Below, in pieces: positions 8,716-17,281 of a DNA stretch of 64,000 bases. Numbering within the stretch: position 1 is the first letter of the stretch; each line of letters begins with the position of its first letter. The notes under the pieces were generated by a model. It saw only the letters and a list, made by a program, of their open reading frames with translations, did no database searches and was not told where the DNA came from. The DNA comes from Azospirillum sp. B510 (GTDB taxonomy: Bacteria > Pseudomonadota > Alphaproteobacteria > Azospirillales > Azospirillaceae), in contig NC_013856.1 of assembly GCF_000010725.1 (NCBI RefSeq), positions 659,780 to 723,779 on the forward strand, given 5' to 3'. Position numbers and translations under genes: made by a program.

Positions 8716-8898
8716 GGCCGCGGGCGTCGCGCACGCTGCACGGCGTGCCGGTCGGGCGGGGGTTCCGTCCGTCCCACCCGGCACGGCATCACCAAAAACG
8801 GAACGCGCAGCGGGTGGCAAACACCCCGGTGCCGGCGGTGGGTCGAGGAGTTCTCCCACCGCAGGGCGCCTATCGCCTCTCAAGGGAGTCACGCCGAC

Positions 8899-9945
8899 AT
8901 GAAGAAGTTGCTGTCCTCGCTCATCGTCACGGCTTCGCTGGTCGCCGGACCGGCGATGGCCGCCGATCCGGTCCCGACCCCGGACGCCGTCAAGACGCTG
9001 AAGGCCGAAGCCACCAAGAAGAAATACACCATCGCCACCGTGGTGAAGGTCGACGGCATCGCCTGGTTCGACCGCATGCGCGACGGCGTGAAGCAGTTCG
9101 CCGCCGACACCGGCCACGACACCTGGATGGTGGGCCCCAGCCAGGCCGACGCCGCCGCCCAGGTCCAGCTCGTCGAGAACCTGATCGCCCAGGGCGTCGA
9201 CGCCATCGCCATCGTCCCCTTCTCGGTCGAGGCGGTGGAGCCGGTGCTGAAGAAGGCGCGCGACCGCGGCATCGTGGTGATCGCGCATGAGGCGTCGAAC
9301 ATCCAGAACGCCGACTATGTGCTGGAGGCCTTCGACAATTTCGCCTACGGCGCCAAGTTGATGGAGGTTCTGGGCAAGGCGATGGGCGGCGAGGGCAAAT
9401 ATGTCTGCACCGTCGGCAGCCTGACCTCGAAGTCGCAGAACGAGTGGATCGACGGCGCCATCGCCTATCAGAAGGAACATTTCCCGAAGATGCAGATGGT
9501 GACCAACCGTCTGGAGACCTATGACGACGCCAACACCGACTACAACAAGCTGAAGGAGGTCCTGACGACCTATCCGGACCTGAAGGGCATCGTCGGCGGT
9601 CCGATGCCGACCTCGGCCGGCGCCGGCCGTCTGGTGGCCGAACGCGGTCTGAAGAACAAGCTGTTCTTCTCCGGCACCGGTCTGGTGTCGGTCGCCGGCC
9701 AGTATCTGACCCAGGGCGACATCCAGTACATCCAGTTCTGGGATCCGGCGGTCGCCGGCTATGCCATGAACATGCTGGCGGTTATGGCGCTGAACGGCAA
9801 GAAGGACCAGATCAAGGCCGGTCTGAACCTGGGCCTGCCGGGCTACACCAACCTGACCACGCCGCAGGGGGCCAAGGCCAACCTGCTGTACGGCCAGGGC
9901 TGGGTCGGCGTCACCAAGGAGAATATGGGCTCCTACGACTTCTGA
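8899..9945 (+). CDS. Sugar ABC transporter periplasmic binding protein (LsrB/RhaS-like)
   Basis: 348 residues. A signal peptide (Lys-Lys start, hydrophobic core, AMA cleavage site near residue 21) sends it to the periplasm. The mature protein is a two-domain periplasmic-binding fold, with VVKVDGIAWFDRMRDGV at the start of the first lobe, VDAIAIVPFSVEAVEPVL, and a hinge region around LFFSGTGLVS. Its closest family types bind autoinducer-2, rhamnose or other pentose-like sugars. With DeoC and pentose kinases downstream, a ribose-, deoxyribose- or ribulose-like ligand is more probable than autoinducer-2. The SD is AAGGGAG eleven bases before the ATG. Confidence 0.88.
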   Translation: MKKLLSSLIVTASLVAGPAMAADPVPTPDAVKTLKAEATKKKYTIATVVKVDGIAWFDRMRDGVKQFAADTGHDTWMVGPSQADAAAQVQLVENLIAQGVDAIAIVPFSVEAVEPVLKKARDRGIVVIAHEASNIQNADYVLEAFDNFAYGAKLMEVLGKAMGGEGKYVCTVGSLTSKSQNEWIDGAIAYQKEHFPKMQMVTNRLETYDDANTDYNKLKEVLTTYPDLKGIVGGPMPTSAGAGRLVAERGLKNKLFFSGTGLVSVAGQYLTQGDIQYIQFWDPAVAGYAMNMLAVMALNGKKDQIKAGLNLGLPGYTNLTTPQGAKANLLYGQGWVGVTKENMGSYDF

Positions 9946-9957
9946 TGATCCGAGGAC

Positions 9958-9991
9958 GGGCGCCGGCGGCCGGAAGCGGCGGCCGGCGCCC
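9958..9991 (+). promoter_or_regulatory. GC-rich stem-loop between binding-protein and ATPase genes
   Basis: GGGCGCCGGC (9958-9967) pairs perfectly with GCCGGCGCCC (9982-9991) across a 14-base loop, just after the binding-protein stop. There is no U-run. Hairpins at this place commonly stabilise the binding-protein message and lower downstream expression; this role is inferred. Confidence 0.6.
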
Positions 9992-10029
9992 GCGTCTTCA
10001 CCCTTTCCTCGAACCGCCGGGCGGAAGAT

Positions 10030-11532
10030 ATGTCGGACGGTTTCATCGAACTCCGGAACATCCGGAAGGTGTTTTCCGGCGTCGTCGCGCTGGACGCCAT
10101 GTCGCTGGTCATCAAACCCGGCGAGATCCATTGCCTGGCCGGAGAGAACGGCTCGGGCAAATCCACCGTGATCAAGATCATGTCCGGCGTCTACCAGCCG
10201 GACGGCGGCGAGATCCTGATCGACGGCCGGACGATGCCCGGCATGTCGCCGATCGAGGCCATCGCCCATGGCGTCCAGGTCATCTACCAGGACTTCTCGC
10301 TGTTCGGGAACCTGACGGTCGCCGAGAATCTGGCGATGAACGTCCATCTCGGCGAAAAGCGGCGGCTGATGGACTGGCGGCGCACCCGCGCCATCGCCCG
10401 CGAGGCGGTGGACCGGCTCGGCGTCGAGCTCGACCTGGATGCGGAGGTGGCGTCGCTGCCGACCGCCGGCAAGCAGCTGGTCGCCATCGCCCGCGCGCTG
10501 ATGTCCGACGCCCGCCTGATCATCATGGACGAGCCGACGACGGCCCTGACCCGCAAGGAGGTCGAGACGCTGTTCCGCATCGTCCGCGACATCCAGGCGC
10601 GCGGCATCGCCATCCTGTTCGTCAGCCACAAGATGCGCGAGATGCTGGAGATCAGCGAGCGCATCACCGTCATCCGCAACGGCCGCAAGGTGGCGGAGGG
10701 GCCGACCGGCGACTTCGACGAGGCGCTGATCACCCGCCACATGACCGGCAGCGACATCCTCAACGAACCCTATGTCTGGACCCCGCCCTCCGGCGCGCCG
10801 GTGCCGCCGCGGCTGGAGATCCGCGGCCTGACCGTGCCCGGCAAATGCGAGGGGCTGGATCTGGCCATCCGGCCGGGCGAGATCGTCGGGCTGTCGGGCC
10901 TGCTGGGATCCGGCCGCACCGATCTGGCGCTGGCGCTCTTCGGCATGGTGCCGCGCCACGAGGGCGAAATCCTGATCGACGGCGCGCCGGTGCGGCTGCG
11001 CACGACCCAGGAGGCGATCGACGCCGGCATCGCCTATGTGCCGGAGGACCGGCTGACCGAAGGGCTGTTCCTGCCACAAAGCATCAAGCGCAACATGCTC
11101 GCCACCTCCTATGAGCGGCTGGCGCCCAAGCTGGTGATCGACCGCGAGCGGGCCGACGAGATGACGCGGGGCATGGTCCGCGCCATGCAGATCGCCACCC
11201 CCACCGCCGAGAAGCCGGTGATGCAGCTTTCGGGCGGCAACCAGCAGCGCGTGGTCCTGGCCCGCTGGCTGCTGACCGACGCCCGCGTGCTGATCCTGAA
11301 CGGTCCGACCGTCGGCGTCGATGTCGGGTCGAAGGCGGAAATCCACGCCAAGATCCGCGAGCTGGCGCAGCATCACGGCCTCGCCGTCCTGATGATCTCC
11401 GACGACGTGCTGGAGCTGGTGCAGAACTGCAACCGCATCGTGCTGATGCATCGCGGACGCTTCATCGAGGATCTGCCCGCCGCCGCCGTCACCGAGGAGT
11501 CGGTCAGCGACCGGCTCAAGACCTTTACCTGA
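10030..11532 (+). CDS. Sugar ABC transporter ATP-binding protein (two fused ATPase domains)
   Basis: 500 residues with two tandem nucleotide-binding domains, as in RbsA/LsrA. Domain 1 has a normal Walker A (GENGSGKST, about 38-46) and Walker B (IIMDEPTTAL) but a poor signature (LPTAGKQLVAIARAL). Domain 2 has a degenerate Walker A (GLLGSGRTD) and a good signature (LSGGNQQRVVLARWL). Its Walker B is LILNGPTVGVD, where Asp and the catalytic Glu are replaced by Asn and Gly. Thus only one composite site should hydrolyse ATP. It energises uptake through the two permeases that follow at 11-12 base spacing. Confidence 0.9.
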   Translation: MSDGFIELRNIRKVFSGVVALDAMSLVIKPGEIHCLAGENGSGKSTVIKIMSGVYQPDGGEILIDGRTMPGMSPIEAIAHGVQVIYQDFSLFGNLTVAENLAMNVHLGEKRRLMDWRRTRAIAREAVDRLGVELDLDAEVASLPTAGKQLVAIARALMSDARLIIMDEPTTALTRKEVETLFRIVRDIQARGIAILFVSHKMREMLEISERITVIRNGRKVAEGPTGDFDEALITRHMTGSDILNEPYVWTPPSGAPVPPRLEIRGLTVPGKCEGLDLAIRPGEIVGLSGLLGSGRTDLALALFGMVPRHEGEILIDGAPVRLRTTQEAIDAGIAYVPEDRLTEGLFLPQSIKRNMLATSYERLAPKLVIDRERADEMTRGMVRAMQIATPTAEKPVMQLSGGNQQRVVLARWLLTDARVLILNGPTVGVDVGSKAEIHAKIRELAQHHGLAVLMISDDVLELVQNCNRIVLMHRGRFIEDLPAAAVTEESVSDRLKTFT

Positions 11533-11543
11533 GGGAGGAACCG

Positions 11544-12521
11544 ATGGCCCTGCTCCGCCGGTCGGAAACGGTCATCGCGGGCATCCTTTTGCTCGCCATG
11601 GTCCTCATCGGCACGATCAACCCCGCCTTCTGGCAGCTCGACAACCTGTTCAGCCTGATGCGCAGCAACGTCATCATCGGCATCATGGCGATGGGCGTGC
11701 TGCTGGTCCTGATCTCCGGCGGCATCGACGTGTCGTTCCCGGCCTTCGCCGTCGCCGCCATGTATCTGACGATCAAGGGCATGCTGGCGCTGGGATACAA
11801 CGGCGTCGTGCTGCCGCTGCTGGCCGCCACCCTGATGGGGCTGGCGTTCGGCGCGGTGAACGGCTTCTTCGTCTACAAGTTCCGCATGATCCCGCTGATC
11901 GTGACGCTGGGCACCAGCGCCATGGTGCGCGGCTTCCTGCTGGGCGTCGTCGGCACCAGCATGATCAACATCAACAAGATGCCGACCGCGCTGATCGATT
12001 TCGCCCGCACCGACGTGGTCAGCGTCACCAAGGCCGACGGCACCACCTATGGCCTGACGGCGATGGTGCTGATCTATCTGGGGCTGGCGCTCGCCATGCA
12101 TCTGGTGCTGCGCTACACCATGATCGGCCGCAGCGCCTACGCGCTGGGCGGCGATCCGGAGGCGGCGCGCCGCGCCGGCTTCGACCTGCGCAAGACCATC
12201 TTCTTCATCTACTGCGTCGCCGGCGCGCTCGCCGGTTTCGCCGGACTTCTGCACAGCGGCATGATCTGGCTGGCCAACCCGCGCGACTTCGTGGGTCTCG
12301 AGCTGGACGTCATCGCCGCGGTGGTGCTGGGCGGGGCGTCGATCTTCGGCGGGCGCGGCAGCGTGCTCGGCACCATGCTCGGCGTCTTCATGCTGGTGAT
12401 GGTCAAGAACAGCCTGATCATCATGCGCGTTGACACCACCTGGCAGCTCGTCGTCGTGGGTCTGATCGTCATTGCCGCGACCGCCCTGTCGGCGTGGCGC
12501 GACCGCCGCCGGGCGGCGTGA
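11544..12521 (+). CDS. Sugar ABC transporter permease 1 (RbsC-like)
   Basis: 325 residues with 8-10 hydrophobic segments, typical of BPD_transp_2 sugar permeases. The conserved cytoplasmic loop GRSAYALGGDPEAARRAGFD (about 195-214) is the EAA-like contact with the ATPase. Early GVLLVLISGGIDVSFPAF matches the ribose-permease family motif LxxGGIDLS. GAGGGAGGAACCG-type SD precedes ATG. It pairs with the next gene as a heteromeric channel in the inner membrane. Confidence 0.9.
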   Translation: MALLRRSETVIAGILLLAMVLIGTINPAFWQLDNLFSLMRSNVIIGIMAMGVLLVLISGGIDVSFPAFAVAAMYLTIKGMLALGYNGVVLPLLAATLMGLAFGAVNGFFVYKFRMIPLIVTLGTSAMVRGFLLGVVGTSMININKMPTALIDFARTDVVSVTKADGTTYGLTAMVLIYLGLALAMHLVLRYTMIGRSAYALGGDPEAARRAGFDLRKTIFFIYCVAGALAGFAGLLHSGMIWLANPRDFVGLELDVIAAVVLGGASIFGGRGSVLGTMLGVFMLVMVKNSLIIMRVDTTWQLVVVGLIVIAATALSAWRDRRRAA

Positions 12522-12533
12522 GGAGGCGGGAGC

Positions 12534-13526
12534 ATGAAAACCCAAATGAACATCCGCAGCCTGATCAACCGCGACAACAACATCGTCCAGCTGCTGGTGA
12601 TGACGGTGCTGATCTTCGCCGTGATGACGGCGCTCAGCCCGGACAAGTTCCTGCGCTACTACAACTTCGAATCGATCACCTACATCTTCCCCGAGCTGGG
12701 GCTGCTCTCCATCGCGATGATGATCGCCATGCTCACGGGCGGCATCGACCTGTCGGTGGTGGGGGTCGCCAACCTGTCGGGCATCCTGGCCGGCGTGCTG
12801 TTCCACAAGATGGCGGGAGCGGCCGGCATCGCCGACAGCAGCCTCCTGACCGTCCTGCTCGGCGGCGTCATCGCGCTCGGCACCGGGCTGGTGGCGGGAA
12901 CGGTCAACGGGCTGCTGATCACGCGCCTCGGCATCACGCCGATCCTGGCGACGCTGGGGACGGGGCAGGTCTTCACCGGCGTTGCCATCGTGCTGACCGG
13001 CGGACCGGCCATCGTCGGCTTCCCCACCGCCTGGGCCTTTCTCGGCAACGGCAAGATCCTCGGGCTGGCGACGCCCTTCGTGCTGTTCATCGTGATCGCC
13101 GCGCTGATCGCCTTCATGCTGACCCGCACCGCGCTCGGCATCAACCTGATGCTGATCGGCACCAACCCGAAGGCGGCGCTGTTCGCCGGGCTGAAGCGGG
13201 AGCGGATGGTGCTGTACAGCTACATGCTGACCGGCGTGCTGGCCTCGGTCGCCGGGATCATCCTGTCGGGGCGGACCAACGCGGCGAAGTCGGATTACGG
13301 CAACTCCTACCTGTTGCAGGCGGTGCTGATCGCGGTGCTGGGCGGAACCAACCCGGCCGGCGGACGCGGCACCGTGCTGGGCATCACCATCGCGGTGGCG
13401 GCGCTGATGCTGCTGTCGAGCGGCTTCCAGATCCTGCGCTTCTCCAACCACCTGATCGACTTCATCTGGGGAGCGTTCCTTCTGCTGGTCATCGCCATCA
13501 ACGCCTACAAGAACCGCACCCGCTAG
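12534..13526 (+). CDS. Sugar ABC transporter permease 2 (RbsC-like)
   Basis: 330 residues, polytopic. MLTGGIDLSVVGVANLSG (about 64-81) is the family hallmark, and GINLMLIGTNPKAALFAGLK (about 204-223) forms the coupling loop. It lies 12 bases after permease 1, preceded by GAGGCGGGAGC. The two permeases are only distantly similar, indicating a heterodimer as in Lsr and rhamnose systems. Confidence 0.9.
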   Translation: MKTQMNIRSLINRDNNIVQLLVMTVLIFAVMTALSPDKFLRYYNFESITYIFPELGLLSIAMMIAMLTGGIDLSVVGVANLSGILAGVLFHKMAGAAGIADSSLLTVLLGGVIALGTGLVAGTVNGLLITRLGITPILATLGTGQVFTGVAIVLTGGPAIVGFPTAWAFLGNGKILGLATPFVLFIVIAALIAFMLTRTALGINLMLIGTNPKAALFAGLKRERMVLYSYMLTGVLASVAGIILSGRTNAAKSDYGNSYLLQAVLIAVLGGTNPAGGRGTVLGITIAVAALMLLSSGFQILRFSNHLIDFIWGAFLLLVIAINAYKNRTR

Positions 13527-13564
13527 CCGGTTTCCAGACCGGCTTCCGATAGGGAGGAAATCCC

Positions 13565-14650
13565 ATGAGCGTCCGAACCGCGATCCATTTCCGCAAAAGC
13601 TTCTTCGGCGAGGCCGAACGCCCGGTCGCCGAGGCGCACGGCATGACCGCCAGCCTGTTCCGCTATGATAGCGGGATCGAGGCGGTGCGGCTGTCCAACC
13701 GGCGCGGCCATCTGGTGGTGCTGCCCTATTACGGCCAGATGGTGTGGGACGCGGTGTTCGACGGCATCGACCTGACGATGGCGAACATGTTCGACATGCC
13801 GCGCCCCGCCAGCGAGATCGTCGGCACCTATGGCTGTTTCGCCTTCCATTCCGGGCTGCTGCGCAACGGCTGCCCCGGCCCGCAGGACAGCCATCCGCTG
13901 CATGGCGAGATGCCCTGCGCCCCGATGGATGCCGCCGGGCTGGAGGTGGGGGAGGACGACGAAGGCCCCTACATGGCCGTCACCGGCCGGCGCGAGTATG
14001 TGATGGGCTTCGGCGCCCATTATGTCGCCCGTCCGCGCGTGGTGCTGCGCCCCGGCTCCGCCCTGTTCGACATCGCGATGGCGGTGGAGAACCTGTCGGG
14101 TGCGGCGATGGACCTGATGTACATGTGCCATGTCAATTTCGCCTTCGCCGAGGGCGCGCGCATCGTCCAGCCCGCCCCCTTCACGCCGGAGGCGACGGCG
14201 GTGCGCACGGTGGTGCCGGCCCATGTGCCGCGCGGCCCGGCCTATGACGCGCTGCTGTCCGACCTCGCCCGCGATCCGGCGGTGATGGAGGTGCTGGACG
14301 AGCCGCAGCGCTACGACCCGGAGCAGGTCTTCTACATCCGTGGGCTGCGCACCGACCAGGAAGGCGGCACCGCGGTGATGATGCGGCGGCGCGAGGGCGA
14401 CGCCTTCCACATCGCCTACAGCACGCGGGAGTTTCCCAAGACGGTGCGCTGGGTTCTGGTCAACAGCGACCAGAAGGTCTGCGCCTTCGCCCTGCCCGCC
14501 ACCTGCGAGCCGGAGGGCCACAAGGCGGAGAGCGCCAAGGGCAATGTCCAGACGCTGGCGGGCGGCGAGACCCGGCGCTTCTCGGTGCGGCTGGGCTATC
14601 TGACCGCCGACGAGGCCGAAGCCGAGGAATGCGCCATCCGGGCGCTGTGA
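13565..14650 (+). CDS. DUF4432 aldose-1-epimerase-like protein
   Basis: 361 residues with the beta-sandwich sequence style of galactose mutarotase relatives. AFHSGLLRNGCPGPQDSHPLHGEMP (around residues 96-120) provides conserved His/Glu positions and YMCHVNFAFAEGARI (about 180-194) a second His. DUF4432 proteins accompany sugar ABC operons and are presumed to interconvert anomers or bind the imported sugar; the exact reaction is untested. The gene sits 38 bases after the permease with GGGAGG before the ATG, so it belongs to the same transcript. Confidence 0.8.
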   Translation: MSVRTAIHFRKSFFGEAERPVAEAHGMTASLFRYDSGIEAVRLSNRRGHLVVLPYYGQMVWDAVFDGIDLTMANMFDMPRPASEIVGTYGCFAFHSGLLRNGCPGPQDSHPLHGEMPCAPMDAAGLEVGEDDEGPYMAVTGRREYVMGFGAHYVARPRVVLRPGSALFDIAMAVENLSGAAMDLMYMCHVNFAFAEGARIVQPAPFTPEATAVRTVVPAHVPRGPAYDALLSDLARDPAVMEVLDEPQRYDPEQVFYIRGLRTDQEGGTAVMMRRREGDAFHIAYSTREFPKTVRWVLVNSDQKVCAFALPATCEPEGHKAESAKGNVQTLAGGETRRFSVRLGYLTADEAEAEECAIRAL

Positions 14651-14680
14651 TTTGGGGTGTTGTGAGAGGAGTCGCAGAAG

Positions 14681-15604
14681 ATGGGCAAGATCGCCGTGGT
14701 CGGCAGCAACATGGTCGACCTGATCACCTACACCGACCGCATGCCCGCCCCCGGCGAGACCATCGAGGCGCCGCGCTTCGAAATGGGCTGCGGCGGCAAG
14801 GGCGCCAACCAGGCCATCGCCGCCGCCCGGCTGGGGGCCGAGGTCATGATGGTCACCAAGGTCGGTGACGACATCTTCGCCGACAACACCATCCGCAACC
14901 TCAAAGAGTCGGGCATCGACACCCGGTATGTCGAGCGGGTGCCCGGCACCTCCAGCGGCGTCGCCCCGATCTTCGTCGAGCCGTCGGGCGAGAACAGCAT
15001 CCTGATCATCAAGGGCGCCAACGCCCTGCTGTCGCCAGCCGACATCGACCGCGCGGCCGAGGATCTGAAGGGCTGCGACCTGATCGTCATGCAGCTGGAA
15101 GTCCCGCTGGAGACCATCTATCACACCATCGCGTTTGGCGCGCGGCACGGCATCGAGACCCTGCTGAACCCGGCCCCGGCCCCCGCCGATCTCGACCCCA
15201 AGCGGATCGAACAGGTCACCTTCCTGGTGCCGAACCAGACCGAACTGGCGACCATCTCCGGCTTGGCCGTAACGTCGGAGGCGGAAGCCGAGACGGCGGC
15301 GCGCGCGCTGATCGGGCGCGGCATCCGCACGGTGATCGTCACGCTGGGCGCCCGTGGCGCGCTTTTGGTGACCAAGGGCGAGGAGACGCGGCGGATCGAG
15401 CCGGTGCGGGTGACGCCGGTCGACACCACCGGGGCCGGCGACGCCTTCATCGGCAGCTTCGCCCGCTATTATGTCGAGAACCGCGACCTCGACGCCGCCC
15501 TGCATAAGGCGGTGCGCTATGCCGCCGACAGCATCACCCGGCCGGGCACCCAGAAATCCTACGCCAGCCGCGAGGCGTTCGAGGCGTTCTGCGCCAGCCT
15601 GTGA
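14681..15604 (+). CDS. rbsK: Ribokinase-family (PfkB) sugar kinase
   Basis: 307 residues. The N-terminal GSNMVDLITYTDRMPAPGET and GCGGKGANQAIAAARLGAE are ribokinase signature 1, and DTTGAGDAFIGSFARY near residues 248-263 is signature 2 with the catalytic Asp. Ribokinases phosphorylate ribose, and some members phosphorylate 2-deoxyribose (DeoK). With deoC in the same operon, a deoxyribokinase role giving the aldolase its substrate is attractive but not provable from motifs. GAGAGGAG precedes the ATG. Confidence 0.85.
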   Translation: MGKIAVVGSNMVDLITYTDRMPAPGETIEAPRFEMGCGGKGANQAIAAARLGAEVMMVTKVGDDIFADNTIRNLKESGIDTRYVERVPGTSSGVAPIFVEPSGENSILIIKGANALLSPADIDRAAEDLKGCDLIVMQLEVPLETIYHTIAFGARHGIETLLNPAPAPADLDPKRIEQVTFLVPNQTELATISGLAVTSEAEAETAARALIGRGIRTVIVTLGARGALLVTKGEETRRIEPVRVTPVDTTGAGDAFIGSFARYYVENRDLDAALHKAVRYAADSITRPGTQKSYASREAFEAFCASL

Positions 15605-15628
15605 CCGTTGGACGGAGGAGAAGACGCC

Positions 15629-17272
15629 ATGACACGCGCCGTGATCGGGGTGGATGTGGGGACCGGCAGCGCGCGGGCCGGCATCTTCGACCTTGCCGGC
15701 CACCGGTTGGCCGCCGCCTCCCGCCCAATCCGGATGTGGAAGCCCGATCCGGAGTGGGCGGAGCAATCCTCCGACGACATCTGGGCCGCCGTCTGCGCCG
15801 CCGTGCGGGAGGCGCTGGCGGCCTGCGCCGAGACGCCGGAGGTGGTCGGCATCGGCTTCGACGCCACCTGTTCGCTGGTGGTGCTCGACGCCGCCGGGCG
15901 GCCGGTGACGGTCGATCCGGAGGGCGACGATTCCCGCAACGTCATCGTCTGGATGGACCATCGCGCCATCGACCAGACCGGCCGCATCAATGCCGGCGGC
16001 CATGAGGTGCTGCGCTATGTCGGCGGCCGGTTGTCGCCGGAGATGCAGACGCCCAAGCTGTTGTGGCTGAAGGAGACCCTGCCGCGGAGCTGGAGCAGGG
16101 CCGCCCATTTCCTCGATCTGCCGGACTTCCTGACCTGGCGGGCCACCGGGTCGGCGCGGCGGTCGCTGTGCTCGCTGGTGTGCAAATGGACCTATCTGGG
16201 GCATGAGGGGCGGTGGGACGACGGCTATCTCCGCGCCATCGGGCTCGGCGATCTGGTGGTGGAGGGGCATGTTCGCATCGGCACCGAGGTCGGCGCGGTC
16301 GGCAGCGCCATCGCCGGCGGGCTGAGTACCGAGGCGGCGCGCGAGCTTGGCCTGACGCCGGGCATCGCCGTCGGCACCTCGATGATCGACGCCCATGCCG
16401 GCGGGATCGGGGTGATCGGGGCGACGGTCTCCGCCGGGGAGCCGATCGATTTCGACCGGCGGCTGGCGCTGATCGGCGGCACGTCGAGCTGTCACATGGT
16501 GATGAGCCCGGCGGCGGCGCCGCGCTTCATCCCCGGCGTCTGGGGCCCCTACCATTCGGCCATGCTGCCGGGGCTGTGGCTGAACGAGGGCGGGCAGTCG
16601 GCGACCGGTGCCTTGATCGACCATGTGGTGCGGAGCCATCCCCGCCATGCCGAGCTGGTAACGGAGGCGCGGCGGCACGACACCACCATCTACCAGCTGC
16701 TGAACGAGGAGCTGGCGCGCTTGGCCGAGCGTAGCGGCGTTCCGATGGCTCTGCTGACCCGCGAGCTGCATGTGCTGCCCGACTTCCACGGCAACCGCTC
16801 GCCCCGCGCCGACGCCAGCCTGCGCGGGGCGATCAGCGGGTTGCGGCTGTCCGACGGGCTGGAGGATCTGGCGCTGCTCTATTTGGCGACGGTGCAGGCG
16901 GTGGCCTATGGCACCCGGCACATCGTCGCGGCGATGAACGGGCGGGGCTATGCCATCGACACCATCCTCGCCTGTGGCGGTGGCACCAGGAATCCGGTGT
17001 TCCTGAAGGCGCATGCCGACGCCACCGGCTGCACCCTGGTCCTGCCGGAGGAGCCGCAGGCGGTGCTGCTGGGCGCCGCCATGCTGGGGGCGGTGGCGGG
17101 CGGCGCCTTTCCCGACATCGCCGCCGTCATGGCCGGGATGAGCCGCGCCGGCCGCCGCATCGAGCCGGCCGGCGGAGCGCTGCGGGCCTATCACGACGCC
17201 AAATACGCGGTGTTCCTGCGCCTGCACGAGGACCAGATGGCCTATCGCGGCCTGATGGAGCAGGCCGGTTAG
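15629..17272 (+). CDS. FGGY-family D-ribulokinase-type carbohydrate kinase
   Basis: 547 residues, the length of long FGGY pentulose kinases. The phosphate-binding start IGVDVGTGSARAGIFD and the ATP-site GGGTRNPVFLKAHADATG (about 451-468) are clear. Residues 80-84 read TCSLV, a motif reported for the D-ribulokinase branch (yeast YDR109C / human FGGY). The product would therefore be D-ribulose 5-phosphate. The ATG at 15629 is preferred because GGACGGAGGAGAAG ends seven bases ahead. It is the last gene of the operon and stops nine bases before the convergent LysR gene. Without a pentitol dehydrogenase nearby, the source of ribulose is unclear. Confidence 0.84.
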   Translation: MTRAVIGVDVGTGSARAGIFDLAGHRLAAASRPIRMWKPDPEWAEQSSDDIWAAVCAAVREALAACAETPEVVGIGFDATCSLVVLDAAGRPVTVDPEGDDSRNVIVWMDHRAIDQTGRINAGGHEVLRYVGGRLSPEMQTPKLLWLKETLPRSWSRAAHFLDLPDFLTWRATGSARRSLCSLVCKWTYLGHEGRWDDGYLRAIGLGDLVVEGHVRIGTEVGAVGSAIAGGLSTEAARELGLTPGIAVGTSMIDAHAGGIGVIGATVSAGEPIDFDRRLALIGGTSSCHMVMSPAAAPRFIPGVWGPYHSAMLPGLWLNEGGQSATGALIDHVVRSHPRHAELVTEARRHDTTIYQLLNEELARLAERSGVPMALLTRELHVLPDFHGNRSPRADASLRGAISGLRLSDGLEDLALLYLATVQAVAYGTRHIVAAMNGRGYAIDTILACGGGTRNPVFLKAHADATGCTLVLPEEPQAVLLGAAMLGAVAGGAFPDIAAVMAGMSRAGRRIEPAGGALRAYHDAKYAVFLRLHEDQMAYRGLMEQAG

Positions 17273-17281
17273 AGGGCCGTC

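Noticed and set aside
8899..9945. Autoinducer-2 (Lsr) import as the role of the ABC system
   Set aside because: The binding protein resembles LsrB only generally, and lsrF/lsrG/lsrK-type genes are absent while deoC and pentose kinases are present.
7927..11451. A very long open frame on the minus strand opposite deoC, the binding protein and the ATPase (over 1,100 codons)
   Set aside because: It is the mirror of three convincing genes with high third-position GC; its translation is His/Gln/Arg-rich without any domain and no ribosome site is apparent.
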